The position numbers and the translations under genes were made by a program. DNA of 64,000 nt from assembly GCA_028689735.1 (NCBI GenBank), contig JAQVCP010000002.1, forward strand, positions 1 to 64,000, written 5' to 3'. Source of the DNA: Hespellia sp. (lineage in GTDB: Bacteria > Bacillota > Clostridia > Lachnospirales > Lachnospiraceae). The notes below the pieces were generated by a model, which saw only the letters and a program-made list of their open reading frames with translations, was not told the DNA's origin and searched no databases. Below are positions 51,838 to 61,281 of this stretch, one piece after another (position 1 is the stretch's first letter; every line of letters begins with the position of its first letter).

Positions 51838-53217
51838 ATGAAAAAAACCTATGTGATTGATACGAATGTCTTGATTCAGGCGCCCTATGCGCTGGATTGC
51901 TTTGAGGATAACAGCCTGGTGATCCCACTGGTGGTACTTGAGGAACTGGATGGTTTGAAAAAGACCGAGGGAGAGAAGGGAGCGAATGCCCGGACAGCAG
52001 TCAGAAGACTTGAGGAATACAGAAATCGTGGAAATCTGCTCGAAGGAATTCAGATGGAGACAGGTGGAAGTATCCGGATTGAGAAAAACTTTGTAAATGT
52101 GCAGCTCCCTGAGGACCTGCCGGATGACAAGGCAGACAACCGTATCTTAAAAGTATGCAAAGGACTCCTTGAGGAAAAGAAACAGGATGAACAGATCATA
52201 CTTGTCACAAAGGACATTGTGCTTAGATTGAAGGCACAGATACTCGGTATTAAGGCGGAGGATTTTACAACAGAACAGATTTCAGAGGATGATGCGCTCT
52301 ATACTGGACGATGTGAAGTATTTGTTCCGGAAGAAATGGTGAAGGAATTTAAGAAAAAGGGCGTCAACGTGAAAGACATTTACCGCTCGGATGAAGAAGG
52401 AAATCATGTATCACAGGAATTAGTGGAAAATGAATTTGTCATATTAAAAGCGGACCAGTCCACGAAAAAAACGCTGCTGGGAAGAGTCCACGGAAACAAA
52501 ATCGTACCACTGACTTATAAAAAGAGTAAGCCTTACGGGGTGTCACCGAGAAATGTGGGACAATATTTCATGCAGGAAGCACTGATGACCAGTGCGGAGG
52601 AAGCACCGCTTGTCATTATCAAGGGAATGGCGGGAACGGCTAAGACTTTTTATTCACTGGCGGTGGGCATGGAAAAAATCTACAATAATCCAAACGGAGA
52701 ATACCGAAGGATCATCGTGTGCAGACCGAATGCGCAGTTTGATGACGATATTGGATTTTTGCCAGGCGATGAGCAGGAGAAGATTGCACCTCTGATGCGC
52801 CCGATTGTTGATAACCTGGAACAGATTCTTGATTCAGATGACAAGAGCCGTTACGATGATGAGACCATGCTCAGCGATAAGATTATGGAAGTATTTGAGC
52901 GTGGAATCATTCAGACGGAGGCTTTGAATTTTATCCGCGGGCGTTCTATTGCAAAGACTTACCTGATCATTGATGAGGCACAGAATATGACGCCGAATCA
53001 GGTCAAAGGAATTATAACGAGAGCCGGAAAAGATACCAAGATTATTTTACTTGGTGACCCGAACCAGATCGACAAGCCATTTCTGGATGAACGGACGAAT
53101 GGTCTAAGCTATGCGGCAAAATACATGAAAGGCAGTTCTTATTGCTGGCAGGTAACACTGTCTGCGGAAGAGTGCGAGCGCTCGGATCTGGCAATGGATG
53201 CTGTAAAACGATTATGA
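51838..53217 (+). CDS. PIN-PhoH family ATPase (YlaK-like)
   Basis: A 459-residue protein. The N-terminal PIN domain (about 1-150) shows acidic residues in VIDTNVLIQ, LEELDGLK and VTKDIVLRLKA. The C-terminal PhoH ATPase has Walker A GMAGTAKTF, RPNAQFDDDIGFLPGDEQEK and Walker B YLIIDEAQNMTP, then LLGDPNQID. It is likely an RNA-processing nuclease-helicase. An AAAGGACAGG site precedes the ATG, and the HD-domain gene follows after 15 bp. Confidence 0.92.
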   Translation: MKKTYVIDTNVLIQAPYALDCFEDNSLVIPLVVLEELDGLKKTEGEKGANARTAVRRLEEYRNRGNLLEGIQMETGGSIRIEKNFVNVQLPEDLPDDKADNRILKVCKGLLEEKKQDEQIILVTKDIVLRLKAQILGIKAEDFTTEQISEDDALYTGRCEVFVPEEMVKEFKKKGVNVKDIYRSDEEGNHVSQELVENEFVILKADQSTKKTLLGRVHGNKIVPLTYKKSKPYGVSPRNVGQYFMQEALMTSAEEAPLVIIKGMAGTAKTFYSLAVGMEKIYNNPNGEYRRIIVCRPNAQFDDDIGFLPGDEQEKIAPLMRPIVDNLEQILDSDDKSRYDDETMLSDKIMEVFERGIIQTEALNFIRGRSIAKTYLIIDEAQNMTPNQVKGIITRAGKDTKIILLGDPNQIDKPFLDERTNGLSYAAKYMKGSSYCWQVTLSAEECERSDLAMDAVKRL

Positions 53218-53232
53218 AAAGGATGAAACGAG

Positions 53233-53889
53233 TTGGACTATAAACAAATACTGCAAAATGAAGAAGTAAGGGCATTCCTGAAAAAGGGGAATGCCAACCT
53301 CGGGGTGCTTGGTTATACGGATCACTCCGAAAAACATTGTGCCATTGTGGCCAGTCAGGCGGCGCATATTCTGGAAGAATTCGGATACTCGGAGCATGAG
53401 GTTGAGCTGGTGAGAATCGCAGGATTTATGCACGATATCGGAAATGCGGTCAACCGGAGAAATCACGGGGAATACGGTGCGATTCTGGCAAACGGGATTC
53501 TGGAAAAGGAGGGAATGCCGCTGGCGGACCGCGTGGAAATCGTATCGGCAATCGGAAATCATGACGAATCGACAGGCGGGTCCATTGATGCACTCTCTGC
53601 AGCCTTGATCCTGGCGGATAAGACAGATGTAAGACGAAGCCGCGTGCGCAACAAGGATAAGACGACATTTGACAAGCATGACCGGGTGAATTATGCGGTG
53701 ACTCAGGCAAAGCTGAAGCTGAATCCGGAGAAGGGGAGCATTACGCTGAATCTTCAGATTGATGAGAAAATCTGTACAATGTATGAGTATTTTGAAATTT
53801 TCCTTGGGAGAATGATGATGTGCAGACGTGCGGCGGAAGTCCTGGGGGCAAAGTTCAAGCTGACCGCAAACGGGAGTAAGGTTTTGTAA
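53233..53889 (+). CDS. HD-domain phosphohydrolase
   Basis: A 218-residue protein with an HD metal site: His in DHSEKHCAIV, HD in GFMHDIG, His in RRNHGEYGA and a later IGNHDEST, plus Asp in LADKTDVRRSRV. Such proteins hydrolyse nucleotides or phosphate esters; the substrate is unknown. The start is a TTG at 53233 behind AAGGATG, since no ATG fits. It is 15 bp downstream of the PIN-PhoH gene, hence the same operon and perhaps linked to RNA or nucleotide turnover. Confidence 0.85.
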   Translation: MDYKQILQNEEVRAFLKKGNANLGVLGYTDHSEKHCAIVASQAAHILEEFGYSEHEVELVRIAGFMHDIGNAVNRRNHGEYGAILANGILEKEGMPLADRVEIVSAIGNHDESTGGSIDALSAALILADKTDVRRSRVRNKDKTTFDKHDRVNYAVTQAKLKLNPEKGSITLNLQIDEKICTMYEYFEIFLGRMMMCRRAAEVLGAKFKLTANGSKVL

Positions 53890-53975
53890 AGGCGGGAGAA
53901 TGTGACGAGGTGGGATGTTTGGGTTGACGGATTTTGGAATGGGGTATATCTTAGTAGGAGAATGATTTTTGGGAG

Positions 53976-54788
53976 ATGAGATATATGTCATGGGATACGG
54001 AAGAGAAGAGCGTTCTGCTGAAGGAAGATGGGCTTGAAAGAAAAATTGAGAAAGCTGAGCAGAAAGCGAAAAGGGTCAAAGTGGAGATTGAGAAGGCTGA
54101 GCAGGAAGTAAAGCGGGAGATTCAGATGTCGGAGACGACGATTGTCGGGATTTTGCTGGCTTTGGTGGGTGGTTTTCTGGATGCCTACACTTACCTGTGC
54201 CGTGGAAAAGTTTTTGCAAATGCGCAGACTGGGAATATCGTGCTTTTTGGAATTAAATTATCTGAGGGAGACTGGCGTGGAGGTTTTTATTACTGTCTGC
54301 CGATCCTTGCTTTTGCGGTGGGAGTAATTCTATCGGAGCGGATTCGCAGCAAATTCGGACATCAGAAGCAGTTTCACTGGAGACAGATGATTATTCTGTC
54401 TGAAATTCTGATTCTTCTGGCTACGCTTCTGGTTCCTCGGGGAGATTGGGATATGATTGCAAATATCATGGTATCCTTTGTATGTTCCCTGCAGGTGCAG
54501 AGCTTCCGCAAGTTTGACGGGTATGCCTGTGCGACTACCATGTGCACCGGGAACCTTAGAAGCGGGACAGAGCATTTGAACAAATATCTCAACACGAAAA
54601 GCAAAGCGAGTCTGAAAGCCTGTATCCACTATTACCGGATTATCCTCTTTTTTATTGTGGGGGCATTCCTGGGAGCGGTCCTTACGAATGGTCTGGGAGT
54701 AAAGGCGATTGTACTGGCTTGTGTCGGTCTGCTTCTGGTATTCTTCTTAATGTTTAGAAGAGAGGCGAAGAGCTTGGGTGTCTGTTAG
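53976..54788 (+). CDS. DUF1275 (YoaK-like) membrane protein
   Basis: Up to 270 residues. The DUF1275 part starts at MSETTIVGILLALVGGFLDAYTY, with conserved GKVFANAQTGNIV and CTGNLRSG, and about six helices. In the first frame a 50-residue charged, helical extension with two IEKAEQ copies precedes it. Both the ATG at 53976 or 53985 and that at 54126 have GGGAG sites, so the extension may or may not be made. Function is unknown; the family includes putative membrane transporters. Confidence 0.8.
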   Translation: MRYMSWDTEEKSVLLKEDGLERKIEKAEQKAKRVKVEIEKAEQEVKREIQMSETTIVGILLALVGGFLDAYTYLCRGKVFANAQTGNIVLFGIKLSEGDWRGGFYYCLPILAFAVGVILSERIRSKFGHQKQFHWRQMIILSEILILLATLLVPRGDWDMIANIMVSFVCSLQVQSFRKFDGYACATTMCTGNLRSGTEHLNKYLNTKSKASLKACIHYYRIILFFIVGAFLGAVLTNGLGVKAIVLACVGLLLVFFLMFRREAKSLGVC

Positions 54789-54845
54789 GTTCTATAAAAT
54801 TGAAGCATCGCATAGTCTGATACAAAAAGCATAAGGAGTGAGGCT

Positions 54846-56546
54846 ATGAGTGATTTGTGCAAAGAGCGTATCCTGTCGGAGCATTACCGGGATTTTATTG
54901 TGACCCGGGTCCGACCGCCTTTCTTTCGGCAAATTTCAGAAGAGCAGCTTTGTGAACAGAAGATGGATTTTGGCTACAGTGCAGCTTATTTGCAGGAAAC
55001 GCTGGCAACACCGATAACCTTTGAAAAATTTTCCTATAATTCCATTCCGAGTTGTTACACACTTCTGGACATGGATGCACTGAATCAATCTGGAATTCTG
55101 AGCATACAGAATTATCCCACTTTGCAGTTAAAAGGAGAAAATGTCATCATAGGTTTTGTGGATACCGGAATCGATTATCAGAATCCTATTTTCCGCAATC
55201 TGGATGGCAGCACCCGGATTCTGGGAATCTGGGATCAGACGATTCAGTCGGGATTTACCCCGCAGGGAATCGATTATGGGAGCGAGTATACAGAAAATCT
55301 GATTAATGAGGCGTTGGCATCGGAAACTCCACAGACACTGGTGCCGACCGTGGATGAAAATGGGCACGGGACCTTTCTTGCCAGTGTGGCGGCAGGAGGT
55401 GCCGATGCCCAGAATCAATTTCTGGGTGCCGCGCCGGAGTGCCGGATTGCGATGGTTAAATTAAAGCCAGCCAAACATTATCTGAAACAATACTACTATA
55501 TTGAAGATGATGTGCTCTGCTACCAGGAAAATGATATTATGCTGGGGCTTCATTATCTGGAAAATCTGGCAAATGCGTATCAGATGCCACTGGTATTTTG
55601 TGTTGCGCTGGGTACGAATATGGGGGGACATGACGGAAGTCTGCCGCTTCCATTTGTCCTGAATCAGTATGCGGGAGAAGGAAACCGTGCTGTTGTCATC
55701 GGTGGAGGGAATGAAGCAGGAGCCAGGCACCATTACGAAGGAAATCTGACTAACATGAATCAGTCGGAGAATGTGGAAATCAGGGTGGAACAGGGAGTCA
55801 GTGGATTTTCCATGGAGCTGTGGACTGAAATACCCAATATTCTTTCGGTTACGGTGACTTCTCCCTCAGGGGAGAGCACCAGCAATCTGTCCATACGGTC
55901 GAGCAGCAGCCAGATGTTCCAGTTCCTCTTCGAGGGAACAAGCCTGTTCGTGGATTACCGGCTGCTTGTGGAGAGAAGCAGTTCGGAACTGGTCTTTTTT
56001 CGCTTTGCAAAGCCGACACCCGGAATCTGGAGAATCACAGTGACACCGGTTCAGATCGCTACAGGAGAGTTCCATATGTGGCTTCCGGTTACAGAGTTTT
56101 TGAGTGGCACGGTATATTTTATCCGCTCCAGTCCCAATAAGACCATTACCAATCCTGCCAATTCTCAGGATCCTCTGACGGTAGCTTTCTATAATGGAGA
56201 AGAAGACAGCATCGCGCTGGAATCAGGACGTGGATATACAAGAAAGAACTTGATCAAACCAGAACTTGCGGCTCCCGGTGTCAATATTCTGGGTGCAACG
56301 ACCAGACAGAACTTTACGCGCCGCTCCGGCTCTAGTCTTGCAGCCGGAATTACCGCCGGGGCAATGGCACTTCTGATGGAATGGGTGATATATCATAGAG
56401 GTGATACCGGAATTGATTCAGTACAGCTTAAGAGTATGCTGATTCTGGGGGCAGAACGAAAAAATAATATCTCATATCCAAACAGGGAATGGGGATATGG
56501 AACGCTGGATTTGTACCGGACTTTTGAAGAGACGAGGCAGTTCTGA
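54846..56546 (+). CDS. Subtilisin-like S8 serine peptidase
   Basis: A 566-residue protease with an intact triad: Asp in GFVDTGIDYQ, His in NGHGTFLASVAAGG and Ser in SGSSLAAGITAG; oxyanion Asn lies in ALGTNMGGHDG. An insert of about 150 residues (roughly 300-450) between the oxyanion region and Ser forms a beta-rich domain as in the Csp germination proteases and their Lachnospiraceae relatives. No signal peptide is present, but such enzymes carry an N-terminal prodomain (about 1-80). The role is unknown; germination or peptide processing are possibilities. Confidence 0.88.
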   Translation: MSDLCKERILSEHYRDFIVTRVRPPFFRQISEEQLCEQKMDFGYSAAYLQETLATPITFEKFSYNSIPSCYTLLDMDALNQSGILSIQNYPTLQLKGENVIIGFVDTGIDYQNPIFRNLDGSTRILGIWDQTIQSGFTPQGIDYGSEYTENLINEALASETPQTLVPTVDENGHGTFLASVAAGGADAQNQFLGAAPECRIAMVKLKPAKHYLKQYYYIEDDVLCYQENDIMLGLHYLENLANAYQMPLVFCVALGTNMGGHDGSLPLPFVLNQYAGEGNRAVVIGGGNEAGARHHYEGNLTNMNQSENVEIRVEQGVSGFSMELWTEIPNILSVTVTSPSGESTSNLSIRSSSSQMFQFLFEGTSLFVDYRLLVERSSSELVFFRFAKPTPGIWRITVTPVQIATGEFHMWLPVTEFLSGTVYFIRSSPNKTITNPANSQDPLTVAFYNGEEDSIALESGRGYTRKNLIKPELAAPGVNILGATTRQNFTRRSGSSLAAGITAGAMALLMEWVIYHRGDTGIDSVQLKSMLILGAERKNNISYPNREWGYGTLDLYRTFEETRQF

Positions 56547-56564
56547 AACTGCCTTCCACTTATC

Positions 56565-57653
56565 TCAGGAGAGGTAACGCTCTTTCTGTTCTTTGCTGAG
56601 ACTGGAAACCAGCATATGTTTTAACCGAATCATTTCACTTAAATCTTGCAGAATATAGTAGGCGGTTGCCTGTGAAAGAAATTCGGCTCTTGTCCCTGGA
56701 AGTTTGGTGCTATCAAGAACGGAGGCAGTTTCCTGATAGCTGTCGGCCCAAAGTTTGACGGAGTATTTTAAGGAAATGGTTGGAGCCATTTCTTCCATCA
56801 GAGAGGCAAGGGCATCCGCAGATGCCGGATTATTTTGGATATCCATATGGGATATTTGCTGATGAATGTGTTTTAAAAGTTCAAGCTCGCTGCCGCGCAT
56901 GTTCATATAATCAATAAAGAAGCGGGCATGTTCTTCCAGAACATTATTATAGTACCGGAATGCCAGGTCTGAGCCATCTTCTATCAGGTGCTGAAGATGT
57001 TCCAGACGTGAAGGGATGTCTTCGTTTAACGGTGCTTCCCTTTTGAGAATTTTACAAAAGGTAAAAAGAAGCTGTGAGATACTTTCGTCCACGGAATTGA
57101 CAGCAGCCATATTTTTGTTGATTTTTGGATGAATGAGCCAGCTAAGCATCAAAGCAATTGTGACACCGATCAGAACTCTTAGCGCTTCATTTACAATGAG
57201 ATGTATGGTGAAAGGCTCAGCCATGATAAATAGATGAAAGGCGACAACTGTATTGACAGAGAGTGTGTGAAACCATCCTAGAAAGATGGAAATGATTACA
57301 ACAAAACTAATGGCAAGTGCAAAGGCTTTTGTACTGGTGCCAATTCCGTCATGGACCAGATAACATATCAACAGAGTATAGAGAAATGAAATTCCCCGAT
57401 GCCTTGCGGTGTAAAGACTTCCTCTTCGGGTTGATTCTATGCCCAGAAGAGTGACAACTCCGGTTGACGGAGCAAAGTCAATATTCAGAAACTCCGCAAT
57501 CAGAATGGAAAGCACGATTCCGATGGAAATTTTTATTGCATAATATAAATTATCAGTTGTGATGTGGTTTTTAAACCAGCTTTTTATGGAAGAAGCCAAA
57601 GTGGTTATCCCCTTTCGTAATATGGATGTATTCTTATAGGATGTCAAAGACAC
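56565..57653 (-). CDS. Aromatic acid exporter family membrane protein
   Basis: A 362-residue protein with about five or six N-terminal helices (to residue ~185) and a ~170-residue helical cytoplasmic domain, matching the FUSC/ArAE family (YqjA, aromatic acid exporter). TARHRGISFLYTLL and LMLSWLIHPKINKNM fit the family. It is convergent with the subtilase gene, with only 19 bp between stops, and has no partner in the window. The substrate is unknown. Confidence 0.82.
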   Translation of the reverse strand: MSLTSYKNTSILRKGITTLASSIKSWFKNHITTDNLYYAIKISIGIVLSILIAEFLNIDFAPSTGVVTLLGIESTRRGSLYTARHRGISFLYTLLICYLVHDGIGTSTKAFALAISFVVIISIFLGWFHTLSVNTVVAFHLFIMAEPFTIHLIVNEALRVLIGVTIALMLSWLIHPKINKNMAAVNSVDESISQLLFTFCKILKREAPLNEDIPSRLEHLQHLIEDGSDLAFRYYNNVLEEHARFFIDYMNMRGSELELLKHIHQQISHMDIQNNPASADALASLMEEMAPTISLKYSVKLWADSYQETASVLDSTKLPGTRAEFLSQATAYYILQDLSEMIRLKHMLVSSLSKEQKERYLS

Positions 57654-57825
57654 CTTGTTCTATTATAAGTTCTCATGCTGCAAAGGGCAAGAAATCATTA
57701 TCATTTTATAAACATTAGGTAAATTTTGTGACAGTAGGAAAAGAATGGGGTATAATATTTTGTATGATTTGCAAGGCAGATAGAAAAAATCAGAAGAAAA
57801 CACACAAACTGAAAGGGGATAAACC

Positions 57826-58347
57826 ATGAGAGATTTTTTAGAAGATTTAGGAAAAAAACTTGGTGAGACAGCAGACACGATTACATCAAAAGCAGGTGAA
57901 GTAGTAGAGGTTCAAAAGATTAAGAATCAGATTCGCACACTGGAGCGGGGCAACGAGAGAGATCTGGAAGATATTGGAAAGATGATGTATGAACAGTACA
58001 GAGCCGGAGAGGTCATTCCTTCAGATATGATCAGCTTATGTGAAGCAATTGAGAAGCGGGAGAACAGTATTACAGAATATAATAAGCAGCTTTCCGAAGT
58101 GAAGGGAACGAATGAATGTCCATCCTGCGGATGCTTTGTTGAGAAAGGAATGTCTTTCTGCCCATTCTGTGGAACCAAAGTTGCGGAGGAAAAAACGGAA
58201 GATGTTTTTGAAGAAGAGCCAGCAGCGGATGCAGCTGAGACAACAGAGGCAGTTACCGAGCCGGAGACAGTGGCAGAAGTAGTCGGTGAAGCAGCACAAA
58301 ATATAGCAGAAGAGATCAAAGCCGATATTGATGACATTGCAGATTAG
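57826..58347 (+). CDS. Coiled-coil zinc-ribbon protein
   Basis: A 173-residue soluble protein. Residues 1-95 are helical (LEDLGKKLGETADTITSKAGE, then a coiled coil), followed by a zinc ribbon with two CPxCG knuckles (NECPSCGCF and SFCPFCGTK) and an acidic Ala/Glu-rich tail of about 50 residues. This type is widespread in Lachnospiraceae and of unknown role. A consensus TATAAT lies 75 bp upstream at about 57752. The gene precedes the LspA-like gene by 16 bp. Confidence 0.8.
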   Translation: MRDFLEDLGKKLGETADTITSKAGEVVEVQKIKNQIRTLERGNERDLEDIGKMMYEQYRAGEVIPSDMISLCEAIEKRENSITEYNKQLSEVKGTNECPSCGCFVEKGMSFCPFCGTKVAEEKTEDVFEEEPAADAAETTEAVTEPETVAEVVGEAAQNIAEEIKADIDDIAD

Positions 58348-58363
58348 AGAAAGCAGGTAGAAG

Positions 58364-58834
58364 ATGCTGATATTAATATTGATGGTATTTACAATGTTCC
58401 TGATGATCTTCGACATCGGTGCGAAGATACTGGTTGAGAATAATATCACCCGGGGGGAAGAACATGACATCCTGGATGGAAATGTAAAACTTCGCAAGGT
58501 GTACAACGAAGGCATCTGTTTTAATTTGTTTGATGAACATCAGAAAGAGGTAGGAATCCTCTCCTCCTTTGTCACCGTAATATTGACTATTTACCAATTG
58601 CTGGTATTGATGCAGAAAAAGCATTATCTGAAAAAGTTGGGGCTCTCCCTTATGACAGCAGGAGCCTGGAGCAACACCCTGGACCGCGTAACCAGACACT
58701 ACGTGGTAGATTATTTCAGTTTCAAAACAAAGTGGAAAAAACTAAACGACTTGACCTTCAACCTGGCAGACATTTTCGTCATTACAGGGAGTCTCCTGCT
58801 TATGATAAGCTCCCTGTTCCACAAGAAAAAATAA
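58364..58834 (+). CDS. LspA-like signal peptidase II homologue
   Basis: A 156-residue membrane protein with four helices. Catalytic Asp residues are seen in NTLDRVTRHYVVDYFSF and FNLADIFVITG, the two conserved blocks of lipoprotein signal peptidase. The HNxGxAF block reads YNEGICFNLF, which is divergent, so it may be a paralogue with altered substrate. It is coupled to the zinc-ribbon gene. It ends in a very long hairpin at 58837-58905. Confidence 0.8.
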   Translation: MLILILMVFTMFLMIFDIGAKILVENNITRGEEHDILDGNVKLRKVYNEGICFNLFDEHQKEVGILSSFVTVILTIYQLLVLMQKKHYLKKLGLSLMTAGAWSNTLDRVTRHYVVDYFSFKTKWKKLNDLTFNLADIFVITGSLLLMISSLFHKKK

Positions 58835-58836
58835 GG

Positions 58837-58905
58837 GCCAGTTGGCGAAAAAAGAGATTTCACAAAAGTACTTTCTTGTGAAATCTCTTTTTTTCGCCGA
58901 CTGGC
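58837..58905. terminator. Very long bidirectional terminator
   Basis: The two arms pair over about 28 bp (GCCAGT-GGCGAAAAAA-GAGATTTCACA and its complement), with one mismatch or bulge region and a 13-nt loop. It ends LspA-like transcription on one strand and the PurF-like gene on the other. Confidence 0.85.
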
Positions 58906-58942
58906 TTTTAACGAAATACAATCGGAGGATAAATCAACGAAC

Positions 58943-60346
58943 TTACTCTTGCCCGTTCCAGCAGTAAGTACAAAGCTTACAGGGATCAATGCCTACCGAC
59001 TCGATCATATCGTCCAAACGGTGATACAGAAGGGAAGAGAAGTTCAGTTCCCTGCCGATGGTGGTAGTCATCTCCTGATAGCGGTCAGTCTGCGGATCTG
59101 TATATTCGTTCAGGTACTTGTCGGAATCATTTCCCTCGAGGCGCTTGATTACGCGTCTTGCAATTAAGTCCATCTCTGAAGTGGATCTGGAGAAGTTCAG
59201 GTACTTGCATCCGTAGATGATTGGTGGACATGCCGTACGGATATGCACCTTTCTGGCGCCACTCTGATAGAGAAATTCGGTGGTCTCTCTCAACTGTGTG
59301 CCTCTTACGATGGAATCGTCGATGAGGAGAAGATTCTTATTCTTAATCAGCTCGTGGATTGGAATCAGCTTCATCTTGGCAATCAGGTTCCGCTGACTCT
59401 GGATGGTTGGCATAAAAGAACGGGGCCAAGTCGGTGTGTACTTGATAAACGGTCTGGAAAATGGAATTCCAGAGGCATTGGCATAGCCTACTGCGTGGGC
59501 AATTCCAGAATCTGGTACACCTGCTACGGTTTCTGCATCTGCGTTATCACGTCCCGCAAGGAGCTCACCGCATTTGTAACGCATCTCCTCGACACTGACT
59601 CCCTCATAGGACGAAGATGGATAACCATAGTATACCCACAGGAAGGTGCAAATCTTCATATCCTTGCCAGGCTGAACTAAAGTGGTGACAGCCTCCGGAC
59701 TCATGACAACAATCTCACCGGGACCTAGTTCTTTGTATTCCTGATAGCCCAGATTGAGGTAGGAAAAGCTCTCGAAGCTGGCACAGAAAGCACCCTCCTT
59801 CTGACCGATGGCAACCGGAGTTCTTCCGAGACGGTCACGGGCAATAAAGATACCCTTTGGAGTCATGCAGAGCATGGTCATGGAACCTTCAATCATTTCC
59901 TGGGCATACTGCAGTCCTTCAATCAGGTTCTCTTTCTGGTTGATAATTGATGCGACCAGCTCGGTGGCGTTGATATCTCCGCCACTCATCTCAAGAAAAT
60001 GTGTGTTGCCGGCTTTGAAAATCTTAGCGACAATCTCCTCCATGTTACTGATCTTTCCGACGGTAGCAATGGCATAGGTACCGTGATGGGAGCGAACCAG
60101 CAAAGGCTGCGGTTCATAGTCTGAGATACAGCCTATTCCAAGGTTACCGGTCATCTCATTGACATCCTTCTCGAACTTGGTTCGAAACGGTGAATTCTCA
60201 ATGTTGTGAATGGAACGGTCGAATCCGTTCTTCCCGTGAACAGCCATTCCTCCGCGGCGTGTTCCGAGATGGGAATGATAGTCCGTCCCAAAAAATAAAT
60301 CAAATACGCAATCCTCTTTCGAGGCAACTGCAAAAAAACCACCCAT
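58943..60346 (-). CDS. PurF-like amidophosphoribosyltransferase lacking the N-terminal Cys
   Basis: About 467 residues. The PRPP-binding motif LLLIDDSIVRGTQL and the surrounding PRTase domain are intact. The N-terminal Ntn-hydrolase fold is present, but after Met the sequence begins MGGFFAVASKEDC, without the Cys that does glutamine hydrolysis in PurF (Cys-Gly-x-Phe); the HRGQEG motif reads TRRGGM. The C-terminus has CKLCTYC, resembling the Fe-S ligands of some PurF enzymes. It is likely ammonia-dependent or regulatory. The start at 60346 follows AGGAGG; the longer frame lacks a site. No purine genes are adjacent. Confidence 0.82.
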   Translation of the reverse strand: MGGFFAVASKEDCVFDLFFGTDYHSHLGTRRGGMAVHGKNGFDRSIHNIENSPFRTKFEKDVNEMTGNLGIGCISDYEPQPLLVRSHHGTYAIATVGKISNMEEIVAKIFKAGNTHFLEMSGGDINATELVASIINQKENLIEGLQYAQEMIEGSMTMLCMTPKGIFIARDRLGRTPVAIGQKEGAFCASFESFSYLNLGYQEYKELGPGEIVVMSPEAVTTLVQPGKDMKICTFLWVYYGYPSSSYEGVSVEEMRYKCGELLAGRDNADAETVAGVPDSGIAHAVGYANASGIPFSRPFIKYTPTWPRSFMPTIQSQRNLIAKMKLIPIHELIKNKNLLLIDDSIVRGTQLRETTEFLYQSGARKVHIRTACPPIIYGCKYLNFSRSTSEMDLIARRVIKRLEGNDSDKYLNEYTDPQTDRYQEMTTTIGRELNFSSLLYHRLDDMIESVGIDPCKLCTYCWNGQE

Positions 60347-60398
60347 ATGTATTTTCCTCCTAAACGACAAATTACAAAATTTTTAGACATATAACTTA

Positions 60399-60427
60399 AG
60401 AATAGCGATACAAAGAGATAAAGTCAA
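60399..60427 (-). promoter_or_regulatory. Promoter of the PurF-like gene
   Basis: On the minus strand TTGACT and TATTCT are separated by 17 bp. No purine-riboswitch-like fold or PurR box is seen between it and the gene. Confidence 0.6.
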
Positions 60428-60437
60428 TGTATTTTTG

Positions 60438-60466
60438 TTGTCAATTCAGTGAGAATCCAATATAAT
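60438..60466 (+). promoter_or_regulatory. Promoter of the HAD phosphatase gene
   Basis: TTGTCA and a consensus TATAAT are separated by 17 bp, divergent from the promoter at 60399-60427. Confidence 0.75.
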
Positions 60467-60550
60467 GAAAAAGTCAGGGTTGCAAGAAACGTTAACATAA
60501 CCTTGTAGCAAATCGGTATGAGGATGCGGAGAAGGGAAAAAGAGAAACAA

Positions 60551-61207
60551 ATGATAGAGGCAATGGTATTTGATATGGACGGTCTGCTGTTCGATACGGA
60601 GCGTATCGTGCAGCGTTCCTGGAACAGGGCAGGAGAAGTGCTTGGGTATGGGCCGATGGGGGAACAGATTTATCACACATTGGGATTTAATGTGGTGAGA
60701 AGGGAGCAGTATTTTAAAAAGCTGTACGGGCAGGATTTCCCTATGGAGAAGTTCTCACCACTGACAAGGAAGTTTTTTTATGAAATTGCGGATGCAGAAG
60801 GAATTTCGATGAAACCGGGAGTGAGAGAGCTGCTGATTTATGCCAAGGCGCATGGAATAAAGACCGCACTTGCCACCTCCTCCAGAGAAGCACATGCGAG
60901 GTCTCTATTGGAAGAGCAGGGTATATGGAAATATTTTGATGGGGCAGTCTATGGTGATATGGTGGAACATGCAAAGCCGAATCCGGAAATTTACCAAAAA
61001 GCCTGTGCTATGATTGGTGTGAACCCATCCAAGAGTATTGCACTGGAGGATGCACCGGCAGGAATCCGGGCAGCACATGCGGCTGGGATGCTTCCCGTTA
61101 TGATTCCAGATCTGGTACAGCCGGATTCGGAGATTAGGACCTTGTGCTGGAAGCAGTTTGGCAGTCTTATGGATGTGCTGGGGATATTGGAACTGCGAGA
61201 AATCTGA
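60551..61207 (+). CDS. HAD-family phosphatase (beta-phosphoglucomutase-like)
   Basis: About 218 residues. HAD motif I is VFDMDGLLFDTE, motif II ATSS, motif III Lys in AKPNPEIY and motif IV LEDAPAGIRAA. The cap-1 domain (about 17-85) places it in the beta-phosphoglucomutase/phosphatase group; the substrate is unknown. I chose the Met at 60551 (MIEAMVFDMDG) as the usual family start; upstream Met codons add a basic stretch without similarity. A terminator follows. Confidence 0.85.
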   Translation: MIEAMVFDMDGLLFDTERIVQRSWNRAGEVLGYGPMGEQIYHTLGFNVVRREQYFKKLYGQDFPMEKFSPLTRKFFYEIADAEGISMKPGVRELLIYAKAHGIKTALATSSREAHARSLLEEQGIWKYFDGAVYGDMVEHAKPNPEIYQKACAMIGVNPSKSIALEDAPAGIRAAHAAGMLPVMIPDLVQPDSEIRTLCWKQFGSLMDVLGILELREI

Positions 61208-61225
61208 AACTTTGTTTCGTATAAC

Positions 61226-61273
61226 GAATGCGCCCGGAGAGGAGAAAATCCAATCCAGACGCATTCATTTTTT
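61226..61273 (+). terminator. Terminator of the HAD phosphatase gene
   Basis: GAATGCG and CGCATTC form a 7-bp stem with extra pairing inside, followed by a T-run. It lies between convergent genes. Confidence 0.65.
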
Positions 61274-61281
61274 GAGCTGGA

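Noticed and set aside
60371-60437. Purine riboswitch or PurR site before the PurF-like gene
   Set aside because: No three-way-junction core or CGAA-type PurR boxes can be seen in this short leader.
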